From the NCBI GenBank assembly GCA_049324235.1, contig JBMOLJ010000017.1:1-64000 (forward strand): DNA of 64,000 nucleotides, in the 5' to 3' direction. Source of the stretch: UBA1431 sp049324235. GTDB taxonomy: Bacteria > Bacillota > Clostridia > Christensenellales > UBA1431. The notes beneath the pieces were generated by a model that was given only the letters and a program-made list of their open reading frames with translations, was not told where the DNA came from and made no database searches. This document shows, one piece after another, positions 35,761 through 44,967 of this stretch (its first letter is position 1; every line of letters begins with the position of its first letter). The translations under genes were made by a program, and so were the position numbers.

Positions 35761-37008
35761 ATGAGCATAATCAGAGACGCGGCGCTTGCGCCTGAAGGGA
35801 AACGGAAAATTGAATGGGTGCGAAGCTATATGCCCATACTCAGCAGCCTGGAGCGCGAACTTGCCCAAAGCCAGCCGCTCAAGGGGCTGAACGTTTCGGT
35901 TTCGGTGCACCTGGAAGCCAAAACGGCGTATTTATGCCAGGTGTTGCATGCAAGCGGCGCAAACGTGTTCGCAACCGGGTCCAACCCGTTCTCAACACAG
36001 GATGATATCGCCGCCGCGCTTGCCCAAGCCGGCGTGGAGGTTTTTGCGTGGTACGGGGCAACACCCGAAGAATACGAAGCGCATCTGATTGAAGCGCTTT
36101 CCTGCGCGCCACACCTGATCATCGACGACGGAGGCGACTTCGTGCATCTGCTCCACGGCAAGCGCGCGGACCTGGCGCGCAACGTCATGGGGGGCTGCGA
36201 GGAGACCACGACAGGCGTGCACCGCCTGCGCGCGCGCGAACGGGAAGGCGCGCTCGCGTTCCCGATGGTGGCCGTGAACGATGCGCACTGCAAATACCTT
36301 TTCGATAACCGCTACGGCACCGGACAGTCGGTATGGGACGGCATTATGCGAACCACGAACCTTACGATTGCGGGGAAGGTGGTTGTGGTAGCGGGCTACG
36401 GCTGGTGCGGGCGCGGGGTGTCCGCAAGAGCGAGGGGCCTGGGCGCGCGCGTTATAGTGACAGAGGTGGACCCTGTCCGCGCCATCGAAGCGGTGATGGA
36501 CGGATTCGAAGTCTGCTCGATGGACGACGCGGCGCCGCTCGGAGATATTTTCGTGACGGTAACCGGCTGCCGCGATGCCATCACAGGCCGCCACTTCGAG
36601 CGCATGAAGGACGGGGTTCTGCTGGCTAACGCAGGGCACTTCGACGTGGAGGTCAATAAGCCGGATCTGGAACAACGCAGCAGCAAAATTCAGGAGCGGC
36701 GCAGGAATGTGCGGGGTTATACGATGAAAGACGGGCGTGTGCTCAACCTGCTGGCTGACGGCAGGCTGGTGAACCTGGCCTCGGGGGACGGGCATCCGGC
36801 GGAGATCATGGACATGAGCTTTGCACTGCAGATTCTGAGCGCGCTCTATGTGTTCGAAAACGCAGGCAAACTGGAGAACCGTGTATATAAGGTGCCCGCG
36901 TCTGTCGATGCGCGGGTCGCGCACATGAAGCTAAATGCGCTGGGCATACGCATTGATGCGCTGACGCAGAGGCAGCGGGATTATCTATTAAGCAGCGAAG
37001 GAGAATAG
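35761..37008 (+). CDS. ahcY: Adenosylhomocysteinase, short (thermophile/archaeal-like) form
   Basis: The enzyme reversibly hydrolyses S-adenosylhomocysteine (or a purine variant) to homocysteine and the nucleoside. The 415-aa sequence lacks the roughly 40-residue insertion of eukaryotic enzymes. Visible motifs are GGCEETTTGVHRL, VNDAHCKYLFDNRYGTGQS, the NAD-binding VAGYGWCGRGVSARARGLGA, and HPAEIMDMSFALQ. GGAGG precedes ATG 35761. It sits 1 nt before an SAH/MTA deaminase-type gene, so the real substrate may be S-inosylhomocysteine. Confidence 0.95.
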   Translation: MSIIRDAALAPEGKRKIEWVRSYMPILSSLERELAQSQPLKGLNVSVSVHLEAKTAYLCQVLHASGANVFATGSNPFSTQDDIAAALAQAGVEVFAWYGATPEEYEAHLIEALSCAPHLIIDDGGDFVHLLHGKRADLARNVMGGCEETTTGVHRLRAREREGALAFPMVAVNDAHCKYLFDNRYGTGQSVWDGIMRTTNLTIAGKVVVVAGYGWCGRGVSARARGLGARVIVTEVDPVRAIEAVMDGFEVCSMDDAAPLGDIFVTVTGCRDAITGRHFERMKDGVLLANAGHFDVEVNKPDLEQRSSKIQERRRNVRGYTMKDGRVLNLLADGRLVNLASGDGHPAEIMDMSFALQILSALYVFENAGKLENRVYKVPASVDARVAHMKLNALGIRIDALTQRQRDYLLSSEGE

Positions 37009-37009
37009 G

Positions 37010-38311
37010 ATGAAAAGCACGCTCATTAAGGACTGCAGGCTGATAGACGAAAACACCGGAACAGGGATGATTACAGACGCCTGCATCGCGGTTGAAAACG
37101 GATGCATCACGTATGCCGGCCCCAAAGGGGCCTACATATCCGCAAAACCGCCCGGCCGGACGATCGATGCAGGGGGTGCGCTGGCGCTTCCCGGTTTGAT
37201 CAACGCGCATACGCATATCCCGATGACCCTTTTGCGTTCGGCGGCAAACGATCTTCCGCTGCATACATGGCTGAACGACAGGATTTGGCCGCTGGAGGCA
37301 AAGCTGAACGGCGAAATGGTCTATTGGGGGACCATGCTGGGCATAGCCGAGATGCTGTCTTCAGGCGTCACCGCTTTTGCTGAAATGTACTTTTTCATGG
37401 ACGACATCGCCCAGGCGGTGGAGGAGGGCGGTATCCGCGCGTATCTGTGCCGCGCCATACTGGGAGATGACGCGGACGACGGCGGACGCCTCAAGGACGC
37501 GACGAGGGTGTTCCACAACTGGAACGGCGCGGGCAATGGCCGCATCCGTGTAGGACTCGGGCCGCATGCCGAGTATACCTGCTCGCCCCGACTGCTCCGG
37601 GATACCGCCGAGCGCGCACAGGACCTGGGCTGCGGGCTGCATATTCATGTTTCGGAGACGCGGGAGGAGCATGACGCGTGCAAGGCGCGCCATCAGAAAA
37701 CGCCGGCAAAGCTGTTTGACGGACTGGGCATGTTTGACGTTCCCTGCCTGCTGGCGCACGGCGTGATGCTTGAGCAGGCGGACATGGAACTGATCGCACA
37801 TAAGAACGCGGTTGTCGCGCATTGCCCGGGCAGCAACCTCATCCTTGCAAGCGGCATCGCGCCGGTGAAGCGGATGCTGGACGCGGGCGTGACGGTTGCG
37901 CTTGGATCGGACGGGGCGGCGAGCAACAATAACCTGGATGTCTGGCAGGAAATGTACCTCGCAGCCGCGCTGCAAAAGGGCGCGTTGAAGGACGCAACGG
38001 CGGTCACGGCGGCGCAGGCGCTCAGCATGGCGACGGAATCGGGCGCAAAGGCGCTTGGCTGGGATGACGCAATTGGGAGTCTTCGCAAAGGCATGCGCGC
38101 GGATCTGATTCTTGTCGATACCGATCAGCCGCATTACTGGCCGATGACGGATATCAAAAGGCATCTGGTGTACAGCGGCGGGGCGCGCGACGTTATCCTG
38201 ACCATGGTGGACGGTGTTGTACTGTATGAAAGAGGCGCTTATCCGAAACTGGATATCGAAGAAGTGCGGTATCACGTCGATGAAATCGCTTTGAAACTGT
38301 TCGGCGGATAA
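37010..38311 (+). CDS. mtaD: Amidohydrolase, probable SAH/5'-methylthioadenosine deaminase
   Basis: This 433-aa metal-dependent amidohydrolase of the ATZ/TRZ group has NAHTHIPMTLLR (HxH metal ligands near residue 65), GPHAEYTCSP, HVSETREEH, AHGVML and LGSDGAASNNNLD (Asp ligand). The family removes the 6-amino group of SAH, MTA or adenosine, giving the inosyl derivatives. AAGGAG lies 6 nt before the ATG and the gene is separated from ahcY by 1 nt. The pairing supports SAH turnover, though guanine- or chlorohydrolase-type activities remain possible. Confidence 0.88.
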   Translation: MKSTLIKDCRLIDENTGTGMITDACIAVENGCITYAGPKGAYISAKPPGRTIDAGGALALPGLINAHTHIPMTLLRSAANDLPLHTWLNDRIWPLEAKLNGEMVYWGTMLGIAEMLSSGVTAFAEMYFFMDDIAQAVEEGGIRAYLCRAILGDDADDGGRLKDATRVFHNWNGAGNGRIRVGLGPHAEYTCSPRLLRDTAERAQDLGCGLHIHVSETREEHDACKARHQKTPAKLFDGLGMFDVPCLLAHGVMLEQADMELIAHKNAVVAHCPGSNLILASGIAPVKRMLDAGVTVALGSDGAASNNNLDVWQEMYLAAALQKGALKDATAVTAAQALSMATESGAKALGWDDAIGSLRKGMRADLILVDTDQPHYWPMTDIKRHLVYSGGARDVILTMVDGVVLYERGAYPKLDIEEVRYHVDEIALKLFGG

Positions 38312-38368
38312 GCACTTAGGATACGCCGAGTGCGTTGGACGATACGGTTGACGGGAGGATAATGGCAT

Positions 38369-40306
38369 ATGCGCCAAAAGAGGTTGTGTTTAATCTGCGT
38401 GCTCATTGGTCTATTGCTGGCGCTGGGGGGCTGCATGCAGAACGATGTACAGGCGGAAGCGAATTCGACGCCTGCCTCCGAATACGAGGGTTTTTACAGC
38501 CCGGAGCAGCAATATTTTGGAGGCGACCCCAATCAGGGTACGGAGGAAGTGAACCTGAAAGACATAGAGATGGGGCAGGAAGGCGATATTACGCGCCTCA
38601 CGCTGGCGTTCTCTCTGGGTTCGCGTTATTCCGACGCGGACGAGGCTCAGATGACGTCCGTACCCCCGTACAAAGCATATTGCCTTGGTACGCCTTCGCG
38701 TTTCGTGCTTGAAATTTCGGGAATAGAGTACTGGGATTACAAATCAAAAAGCAATTGGAAGGACAATCCGCTGATACGCGGATGCATCAAACAGATTCCA
38801 ATGGACTATGAGCCGTTTGACAAAGAGTCGGCCAATGCGCCGATGATCCTTTACTTCCAGTTGAACAACGCGGCAGCCTACAGGATTCAGGAGAACGGGG
38901 ATAAGCTTGCTATTGAACTCAGGCCGGTTAAAAAAACTGCGGATGATACGAAATACTATGCTACGGCTGATGCGTTTGCGGATTATCAGGAAGGCAAATT
39001 TGACGATTCTCTCGGACTTACGCCGGTGCTGTGCGGCGACCTCTCAAATACGGTAATGGTTTCGCGTGCGTTTGAAACAAAAGAGGAAGCCGAAGAATTC
39101 ATGAAACAGACGGCAAACAAGCTTGAAACGCTGCTGCCCGGGAAGAATGCCGCCGACATCATGGACGCTATTGCATTGAAGGGGAATGCTCTGCCCAAAT
39201 ACGACGAGCCTGGCGAGAACGCTCTGCCACCCGGACCTGTAGTGAGCGTTGACGGGAAACCGAAGATTCTGCCCGTCGTGATGCAGGGCGGGATGTACCT
39301 TGGAACAAGGCCGGAAACCGGACAATTGCTGTTTGCTAAGGGGGCCGCCGCTTCGGGTGCGGCGCAGGACAATGATGCCGTCTATTACCTGTGGCTGTCC
39401 GGCGCGCATGGCGAAGAACCCGCCCGATTGATGCGCACGGAATTTGCATTTATATCGGATGCGCAGTTTTCGAATGACGGATCGCTGCTGGCGATACTTG
39501 AAACAGCGGCTTCGACAGGGAAGAACACCCTGTATGTCTACGATATGCAAAGCGGGGTTCTGCGCGACCTGTACGAGGAAGGGCTGGAAACGGAAGTCAA
39601 CGATTATGTCTGGGGGAGCGACGCCAATACGCTCTATGCAATCGGCATGAATAAAGGCGCCCAGCAGTTGATATCCATTAAGCTGGACGAGGCCGAACCA
39701 GGGAAGGCTTTTACGGTTATCGGCGATACGGGCAACAATGCGGGCAGCCTTGCGTATGCTAAAAATAAGATATACTACGCATATTTTCCGGAAAACCAGG
39801 ATTCGGGCACAGGCCGGATAGCAGAGGTTGATCTTGAGGTCGCCAACACAAAAAGGGATTTTGCCGGCGGGACCGATTTTAGCATATCCGCAGATGGACG
39901 GTATATGGCCGTTATCGAAAACAACGCAGGGGAAGACGTGCACGCCGGAGATTCGGCAAGCAAAACGGGGTGTGCAGTAAGCATACTGGACATGGAAACA
40001 GGGAAAACCCTTGTTCAAACACAGTCCGGTTTTGTTATAAACTTCGTCTGGGGAACAGACGCGCAATCGCTGTTTTGCATAACGAATGCACAGGCAGATG
40101 CAAAGACCACCGGGCAGACGTCCTTTGCGTATACGCTGAACATGCTTGATATGCGTACATCAGCAATGAAACCGCTCCTGCTCTCCACCGTATCGGCCAT
40201 ACAGGCATCGAAGGAGGAGGATACGCTGTTTTTGATCCAGGATTCCTTCGATGCATCCGGAAAAGTTGTATTCGAGACCTATGCGCTGAGCCTGGAGGGC
40301 TTATAA
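38369..40306 (+). CDS. Lipoprotein with AMIN-like and beta-propeller domains
   Basis: This 645-aa protein has a lipoprotein signal peptide (lipobox LALGGC, Cys at about residue 22). A beta-rich segment follows (about 60-200: ITRLTLAFSLG, TPSRFVLEISG, KLAIELRPV) that resembles AMIN-type domains. The C-terminal half has TolB/WD40-like strand repeats with ISDAQFSNDGSLLAILE and DFSISADGRYMAVIEN. It is anchored outside the membrane. The function is unknown; a wall-associated or quinoprotein-like role is possible. ATG 38369 has GGGAGG 10 nt upstream. It is the last gene of the galU operon as far as spacing shows. Confidence 0.85.
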   Translation: MRQKRLCLICVLIGLLLALGGCMQNDVQAEANSTPASEYEGFYSPEQQYFGGDPNQGTEEVNLKDIEMGQEGDITRLTLAFSLGSRYSDADEAQMTSVPPYKAYCLGTPSRFVLEISGIEYWDYKSKSNWKDNPLIRGCIKQIPMDYEPFDKESANAPMILYFQLNNAAAYRIQENGDKLAIELRPVKKTADDTKYYATADAFADYQEGKFDDSLGLTPVLCGDLSNTVMVSRAFETKEEAEEFMKQTANKLETLLPGKNAADIMDAIALKGNALPKYDEPGENALPPGPVVSVDGKPKILPVVMQGGMYLGTRPETGQLLFAKGAAASGAAQDNDAVYYLWLSGAHGEEPARLMRTEFAFISDAQFSNDGSLLAILETAASTGKNTLYVYDMQSGVLRDLYEEGLETEVNDYVWGSDANTLYAIGMNKGAQQLISIKLDEAEPGKAFTVIGDTGNNAGSLAYAKNKIYYAYFPENQDSGTGRIAEVDLEVANTKRDFAGGTDFSISADGRYMAVIENNAGEDVHAGDSASKTGCAVSILDMETGKTLVQTQSGFVINFVWGTDAQSLFCITNAQADAKTTGQTSFAYTLNMLDMRTSAMKPLLLSTVSAIQASKEEDTLFLIQDSFDASGKVVFETYALSLEGL

Positions 40307-40354
40307 TACGATGGCTGGCTTTGCTTTACGTATGCATATATTAACAAATAGGTA

Positions 40355-40383
40355 TTGAGTATTTGTGAGAAAAAGGGTATAAT
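40355..40383 (+). promoter_or_regulatory. Promoter of the ctsR-mcsA-mcsB-clpC operon
   Basis: TTGAGT (40355-40360), a 17-nt spacer and a perfect TATAAT (40378-40383). Confidence 0.9.
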
Positions 40384-40400
40384 AGTCAAAGAAAGTCAAT
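40384..40400 (+). promoter_or_regulatory. CtsR operator
   Basis: AGTCAAA-GAA-AGTCAAT matches the direct-repeat CtsR box RGTCAAANANRGTCAAA with one mismatch. It begins immediately after the -10 hexamer, an ideal place for repression. Confidence 0.93.
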
Positions 40401-40421
40401 TATTTCCGCGGGGTGGTATTT

Positions 40422-40898
40422 ATGCCTGCTTTGTGCAACAGCATTGAACAGTTCATTAAATCGTTGATGACCGAGGACGACAATGAGCTGGAACTGCAGA
40501 GGAACGAATTGGCGCAACATTTTAAATGCGCGCCTTCGCATATAAACTATGTGCTGTCCACGCGTTTTACGCTAGAGCGCGGGTACGCGGTCCAGAGCAG
40601 GCGTGGAGGCGGCGGCTTTATCCGCATTGTCAGGATCGATATCGACGAGAACGATTACCTGTATTCCCTGCTCACCGAGCGCATAGGGGAAACGATGGAT
40701 GAAAAAGAAGCAAATGAAATCATCGGCGCGCTTCTGTCCTGCAAGGTCATTACTTCGCGGGAAGCCGCATTGATGAAGGCTGGTGTGAGCGATAAGGCAA
40801 TTATCGCGCCTGTGTCCGTCAGGGACGCCGTGCGCGCGATGTGCCTTAAATCGCAGGTATCGGCATTATTGAAGCTGCGAAAGGAGGGGAAAGCATGA
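40422..40898 (+). CDS. ctsR: Transcriptional repressor CtsR
   Basis: CtsR represses class III heat-shock genes and is released on heat. The 158-aa protein has the winged helix-turn-helix (LQRNELAQHFKCAPSHINYVLSTRF) with the characteristic glycine-rich wing and thermosensor SRRGGGGFIRIVRI. The C-terminal domain runs about 75-158. ATG 40422 has GGGGTGG 5 nt upstream; a GTG nine bases earlier is possible but is inside the ribosome binding site. It overlaps mcsA by ATGA, and the CtsR box upstream shows autoregulation. Confidence 0.96.
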   Translation: MPALCNSIEQFIKSLMTEDDNELELQRNELAQHFKCAPSHINYVLSTRFTLERGYAVQSRRGGGGFIRIVRIDIDENDYLYSLLTERIGETMDEKEANEIIGALLSCKVITSREAALMKAGVSDKAIIAPVSVRDAVRAMCLKSQVSALLKLRKEGKA

Positions 40899-41395
40899 TA
40901 TTATGTGACGAGTGCAAACATAATCCGGCCACGATACACAGGACGATTATCAGCAACGGCGTTAAAAAAGAACAACGGCTTTGTGCTGTCTGTGCGGCAC
41001 AGTACGGGTACAGCGTTAGCTTTCCAACCTCATCTATCAACAATATTCTGAGCGGGCTTTTTAACATGCAGCAAAAGCAGCCGGATGAAGCCGAACTGAA
41101 GTGCAGCCGCTGCGGACGCACGCTCGAGGCAATTAAAAAGACAGGGCAGATTGGCTGCAGCACGTGCTATAAGGATTTTGCAAAGGAACTGGAACCGGTA
41201 CTAAGGCGCGTTCAGGGGCGCATGGAGCATACCGGCGGCATACCGAATACGTTGAGCGAGGATTATAAACGCAACAGGGAAATAAACGAACTCAAGAAAA
41301 AGCTGGACGAAGCCGTGCAGATGGAACAATACGAACAGGCGGCGTTTTTGCGCGATAAAATCGCCGAGCTTAAGGATGAAACGACAAAGGGTTAA
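40895..41395 (+). CDS. mcsA: McsA, zinc-binding activator of the McsB kinase
   Basis: This 166-aa protein has two N-terminal zinc-finger-like pairs (CDECKHN ... CAVC and CSRCGRT ... GCSTCYKDF), as in McsA. It ends in a C-terminal UVR motif (about 125-160, ELKKKLDEAVQMEQYEQAAFLRDKI). McsA activates McsB and can hold CtsR. It is translationally coupled to ctsR and overlaps mcsB (TAATG). All eight zinc cysteines are present. Confidence 0.95.
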   Translation: MILCDECKHNPATIHRTIISNGVKKEQRLCAVCAAQYGYSVSFPTSSINNILSGLFNMQQKQPDEAELKCSRCGRTLEAIKKTGQIGCSTCYKDFAKELEPVLRRVQGRMEHTGGIPNTLSEDYKRNREINELKKKLDEAVQMEQYEQAAFLRDKIAELKDETTKG

Positions 41396-42435
41396 TGGAA
41401 GAAGGTGCGAAATTGGCATACTGGTTCAACACCTCCGGGGAGCAGGATGATATTGTGATCTCCAGCCGCGTCAGGCTGGCGCGCAATTTTGAACTGTTGC
41501 CTTTTCCGAGTATGATGGACACAAACCATGCGGAGGAGATCATCCAAACCGTAAGGACCGCTCTGGAGTGTGCAGGGGGCGCCTATACCTTCTTTCCAAT
41601 GAATGACCTGTCGGAAACCGATAAGCTCGAACTCGTGGAACAGCATCTTATCAGCCCGGCGTTGAGCACAAAACCCGATTCCGCCATGCTGCTGAGCTTT
41701 GATAAACGGTTGAGCGTTATGCTCAACGAAGAGGATCATGTCCGCATTCAGTGCATCCTTCCGGGATTGCAGCTTCATGAGGCGGAAGCCCTGGTAATGG
41801 AACTGGAGCGTACCCTCCAGAGCAGCACGATGTTTGCGTTTGACGAAAAACTCGGGTATCTGACCGCCTGCCCTACCAATATCGGCACGGGCATGCGCGC
41901 GTCGGTGATGATGCATTTGCCTGCGCTCACAGCAACCGGATACATCGCCAGTCTGCTCAAAACGGTCGGCGAATTCGGCCTGGCCGTGCGCGGTCTCTAC
42001 GGCGAGGGAAGCCACGCCGTGGCAAATATCTACCAGTTGTCCAATCAGGTAACGCTGGGGCTTTCCGAGTCCGAGATAACGGATAAGATACTGACCAGCG
42101 CGCAGCAGATCATACAGGACGAGCGCGAGGCCCGCATGCTGTATATGTCTTCCGACGGGCGCATCGAGCTGGAGGATAAGCTCCTTCGGTCCTACGGCAT
42201 AGCAACGCACGCGCGGCGCATGACCGCCGGTGAATTCATGTCGCTTCTTTCAGACATTAAGCTCGCGCTGAGCCTGGGGCTGATCGATGGCATCAGCCAC
42301 GTTACGCTCCATTCCCTGCTCATCGCGGCGCAGCCTGCGTCGCTTCAGAAGCGCGCAGGCAGAGAACTCTCGCTGTTTGACCGCGATGTTTTGCGCGCCG
42401 AAATTGTGCGTGAGGCGCTCAGGCCACAAAAATGA
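41395..42435 (+). CDS. mcsB: Protein-arginine kinase McsB
   Basis: McsB phosphorylates arginines on damaged proteins, a mark that targets them to ClpC-ClpP. The 346-aa protein has the phosphagen-kinase-like ATP site VISSRVRLARN (about residues 22-32) and the catalytic GYLTACPTNIGTGMRASVMMHLP segment, where the Cys is conserved. The start codon overlaps the mcsA stop codon. Downstream GTG/TTG alternatives would remove residues before the conserved domain. It is followed 34 nt later by the first clpC. Confidence 0.96.
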   Translation: MEEGAKLAYWFNTSGEQDDIVISSRVRLARNFELLPFPSMMDTNHAEEIIQTVRTALECAGGAYTFFPMNDLSETDKLELVEQHLISPALSTKPDSAMLLSFDKRLSVMLNEEDHVRIQCILPGLQLHEAEALVMELERTLQSSTMFAFDEKLGYLTACPTNIGTGMRASVMMHLPALTATGYIASLLKTVGEFGLAVRGLYGEGSHAVANIYQLSNQVTLGLSESEITDKILTSAQQIIQDEREARMLYMSSDGRIELEDKLLRSYGIATHARRMTAGEFMSLLSDIKLALSLGLIDGISHVTLHSLLIAAQPASLQKRAGRELSLFDRDVLRAEIVREALRPQK

Positions 42436-42469
42436 ACCATATTTCCTTCCAAAGAGGTGTAATAAATCA

Positions 42470-44941
42470 ATGGACCAGGCTAGATTTACGGGCGTAGCGA
42501 AGAAGGTTCTGGACGAAGCCAAAGAACAGGCGCGGCTGCTTGGGTATAACTACATCGGCACCGAGCACGTGCTGCTGGGGCTTTTGAGCGTTGAGGATAC
42601 GACGGTATCCAAAACCCTGCAGTCCGAATGCGTGACCAAAGAGCGCGTGATCCAGGGCATAGAACAGCTCGTTGGCCCGGGGGATTATAAGTTCACGCCC
42701 GCGTTCGGTTATTCGCGGTGCGCCAAGCGTATCATGGAAAGCAGCCACGAGCAGGCCGATATCCTGGGGGATGACGCGGTAGGCACGGAGCACCTGCTGC
42801 TGGCCATGCTTAATGAGCAGGATTGCGCGGTGACGCGCATACTGTCCGGGCTGGGCGTAGATATCGAATTGCTCGGAAAGTCTGTGGCGGGAAAGAATAA
42901 GAAAAACGATGCGCAGGCGGCCGCGGTCAGGGTGCGTCCGCTGTCCAATGTTCCAACGCCCACTGTTGACCAGTACAGCAAAGACCTCACAAAGGCGGCC
43001 AGAGAGCACGCGCTGGACCCCGTGATCGGGCGGAAAACCGAGATTGAGCGCATTATGCAGATCCTGAGCCGGCGCACGAAGAACAACCCGGTCCTCGTCG
43101 GAGATCCGGGTGTGGGGAAATCCGCAATCGTCGAGGGGCTGGCGCAAAGGATCGTTTCAGGGAAGGTGCCCGAGATGCTCCTGGATAAACGCCTGGTCAC
43201 ACTGGACCTTGCGGCGATGGTGGCGGGGTCAAAGTACCGCGGCGAGTTTGAGGAGCGCCTGAAAAAAGCCATTGACGAGCTGAAAAAGGCGGCGTATATT
43301 ATTTTGTTCATCGATGAGCTGCACACGATCATCGGCGCGGGGGCGTCTGAGGGCGCGATGGACGCGGCCAATATCCTAAAGCCCGCTTTAGCGCGCGGGG
43401 AGATACAGATTATCGGGGCAACGACGGCGGACGAGTACCGCAAGCATGTAGAAAAGGACGCAGCGCTCGAACGCCGGTTCCAGCCGGTAAAGGTGGATGA
43501 GCCGGACAGGGAACAGACAAAGGACATTCTGCGGGGCCTGCGTTCGCAGTACGAAGTCCATCACGGCGTGCGTATTTCGGATGAAGCGATAGATGCGGCC
43601 GTCGAGCTTTCGGGCCGTTATATCAACGACAGGTTCTGGCCCGATAAAGCGATTGACCTCATGGACGAGGCAGCGTCGCGCGTGCGCCTGCGCAGCTTCC
43701 TGCACGGAAGCTGCATTCAGGAAGTGGAAGACGAGCTTAATGAGGTGCTGGCCCGGAAACAACAGGCTGTAGAGGGGCAGGAGTTTGAGCTTGCGGCGAC
43801 AATTCGGGACGAGGAGCATGTGCTGCATGAAAAGATAAAGGAAATCGAGACCGATTGGGAAGAAAAGCATCAGGCGGAGAACACCGAAGTGACAGCGGAA
43901 GACATCGCACAGATCGTTGCCCAATGGACATCCGTGCCGGTGACCAAGCTGACCGAGGATGAAAACAAACGCCTGATGCGGCTTGAAGAAACGATGCACG
44001 AGCGCGTGATCGGCCAGAACGAGGCCGTCGACGCGCTGGCCAGGTCCATACGCCGCGCGAGCGCGGGGCTGAAGGACCCAAAGCGGCCGATAGGCTCGTT
44101 CATCTTCCTGGGCCCGACCGGCGTGGGTAAGACGGAGCTTTCCAAAGCGCTGTCCGAAGCCATATTCGGCGAGGAAGACGCCATGGTGCGCATCGATATG
44201 TCCGAATACATGGAAAAGCATTCGGTAGCCAAGCTGGTCGGTTCGCCGCCGGGATACGTGGGATACGATGAAGGCGGGCAGCTCACCGAGCGCATCCGCA
44301 GGCGTCCGTACTCCGTAGTATTGTTCGACGAGATCGAAAAGGCGCATCCGGATGTGTTCAATATCCTGCTGCAGATCATGGAGGACGGCAGGCTGACCGA
44401 TTCAAAGGGCCGCATGGTCGATTTCAAGAACACTGTGCTCATCATGACATCAAACGTCGGGGCGCATAACACGCAGATACAGGATATTCTGGGCATGAAC
44501 TCCCAGGACGGGTTCTCGGGCGAGAACTTCGAAACAGCCAAGGAAATGCTGATGGATGAGCTGAAAAAGACGTTCAGGCCGGAATTTCTGAACCGCGTGG
44601 ATGAGATTATCGTTTTCCATCCCTTGGACGAGGAGCACACGCGGCGTATAGCCGACCTGATGCTCTCCAATGTGGTAAAACGGCTGCGGCAGCAGGACAT
44701 CCATATCGAAGTGCTGCCTGAGGCGCGCAATTTTCTGGCAAAGGCGGGGCATAATCCCATGTATGGCGCGCGCCCCATGCGCAGGGTCATCCAGCAGAAG
44801 CTGGAGGATGCGCTTTCGGAGGCCATCATCACGGGGCGCATCAAAACCGGCGATCATGTGCAGGTATACGTGAAAGACGGAGCGATACAGTTTACGAAGA
44901 GCTGGGACAGCTCGAAGAAATACAGCGGAAAGGATCAATAG
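42470..44941 (+). CDS. clpC: ClpC-type AAA+ unfoldase, first paralogue
   Basis: This 823-aa Hsp100 has two N-terminal Clp repeats with YIGTEHVLL and AVGTEHLLL, whose Glu residues form the phosphoarginine pocket. D1 has Walker A GDPGVGKSAIVEG, a coiled-coil M domain follows (about 405-480), and D2 has GPTGVGKTELSK. In the D2 loop that docks on ClpP, the tripeptide is L674-G675-M676 rather than the usual [LIVM]GF. Spacing to mcsB and the ribosome binding site (AGAGGTG) show it belongs to the CtsR operon. An in-frame longer reading starts inside mcsB and is rejected. It is a true ClpC by domain order, but ClpP binding may be weak. Confidence 0.95.
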   Translation: MDQARFTGVAKKVLDEAKEQARLLGYNYIGTEHVLLGLLSVEDTTVSKTLQSECVTKERVIQGIEQLVGPGDYKFTPAFGYSRCAKRIMESSHEQADILGDDAVGTEHLLLAMLNEQDCAVTRILSGLGVDIELLGKSVAGKNKKNDAQAAAVRVRPLSNVPTPTVDQYSKDLTKAAREHALDPVIGRKTEIERIMQILSRRTKNNPVLVGDPGVGKSAIVEGLAQRIVSGKVPEMLLDKRLVTLDLAAMVAGSKYRGEFEERLKKAIDELKKAAYIILFIDELHTIIGAGASEGAMDAANILKPALARGEIQIIGATTADEYRKHVEKDAALERRFQPVKVDEPDREQTKDILRGLRSQYEVHHGVRISDEAIDAAVELSGRYINDRFWPDKAIDLMDEAASRVRLRSFLHGSCIQEVEDELNEVLARKQQAVEGQEFELAATIRDEEHVLHEKIKEIETDWEEKHQAENTEVTAEDIAQIVAQWTSVPVTKLTEDENKRLMRLEETMHERVIGQNEAVDALARSIRRASAGLKDPKRPIGSFIFLGPTGVGKTELSKALSEAIFGEEDAMVRIDMSEYMEKHSVAKLVGSPPGYVGYDEGGQLTERIRRRPYSVVLFDEIEKAHPDVFNILLQIMEDGRLTDSKGRMVDFKNTVLIMTSNVGAHNTQIQDILGMNSQDGFSGENFETAKEMLMDELKKTFRPEFLNRVDEIIVFHPLDEEHTRRIADLMLSNVVKRLRQQDIHIEVLPEARNFLAKAGHNPMYGARPMRRVIQQKLEDALSEAIITGRIKTGDHVQVYVKDGAIQFTKSWDSSKKYSGKDQ

Positions 44942-44967
44942 ATCCTCAATGAAACGAGGTGAAAAGA

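Noticed and set aside
42287..42469. Extension of the first clpC into mcsB
   Set aside because: It would overlap mcsB by about 150 nt, while the ATG at 42470 has a good ribosome binding site and a family N-terminus.
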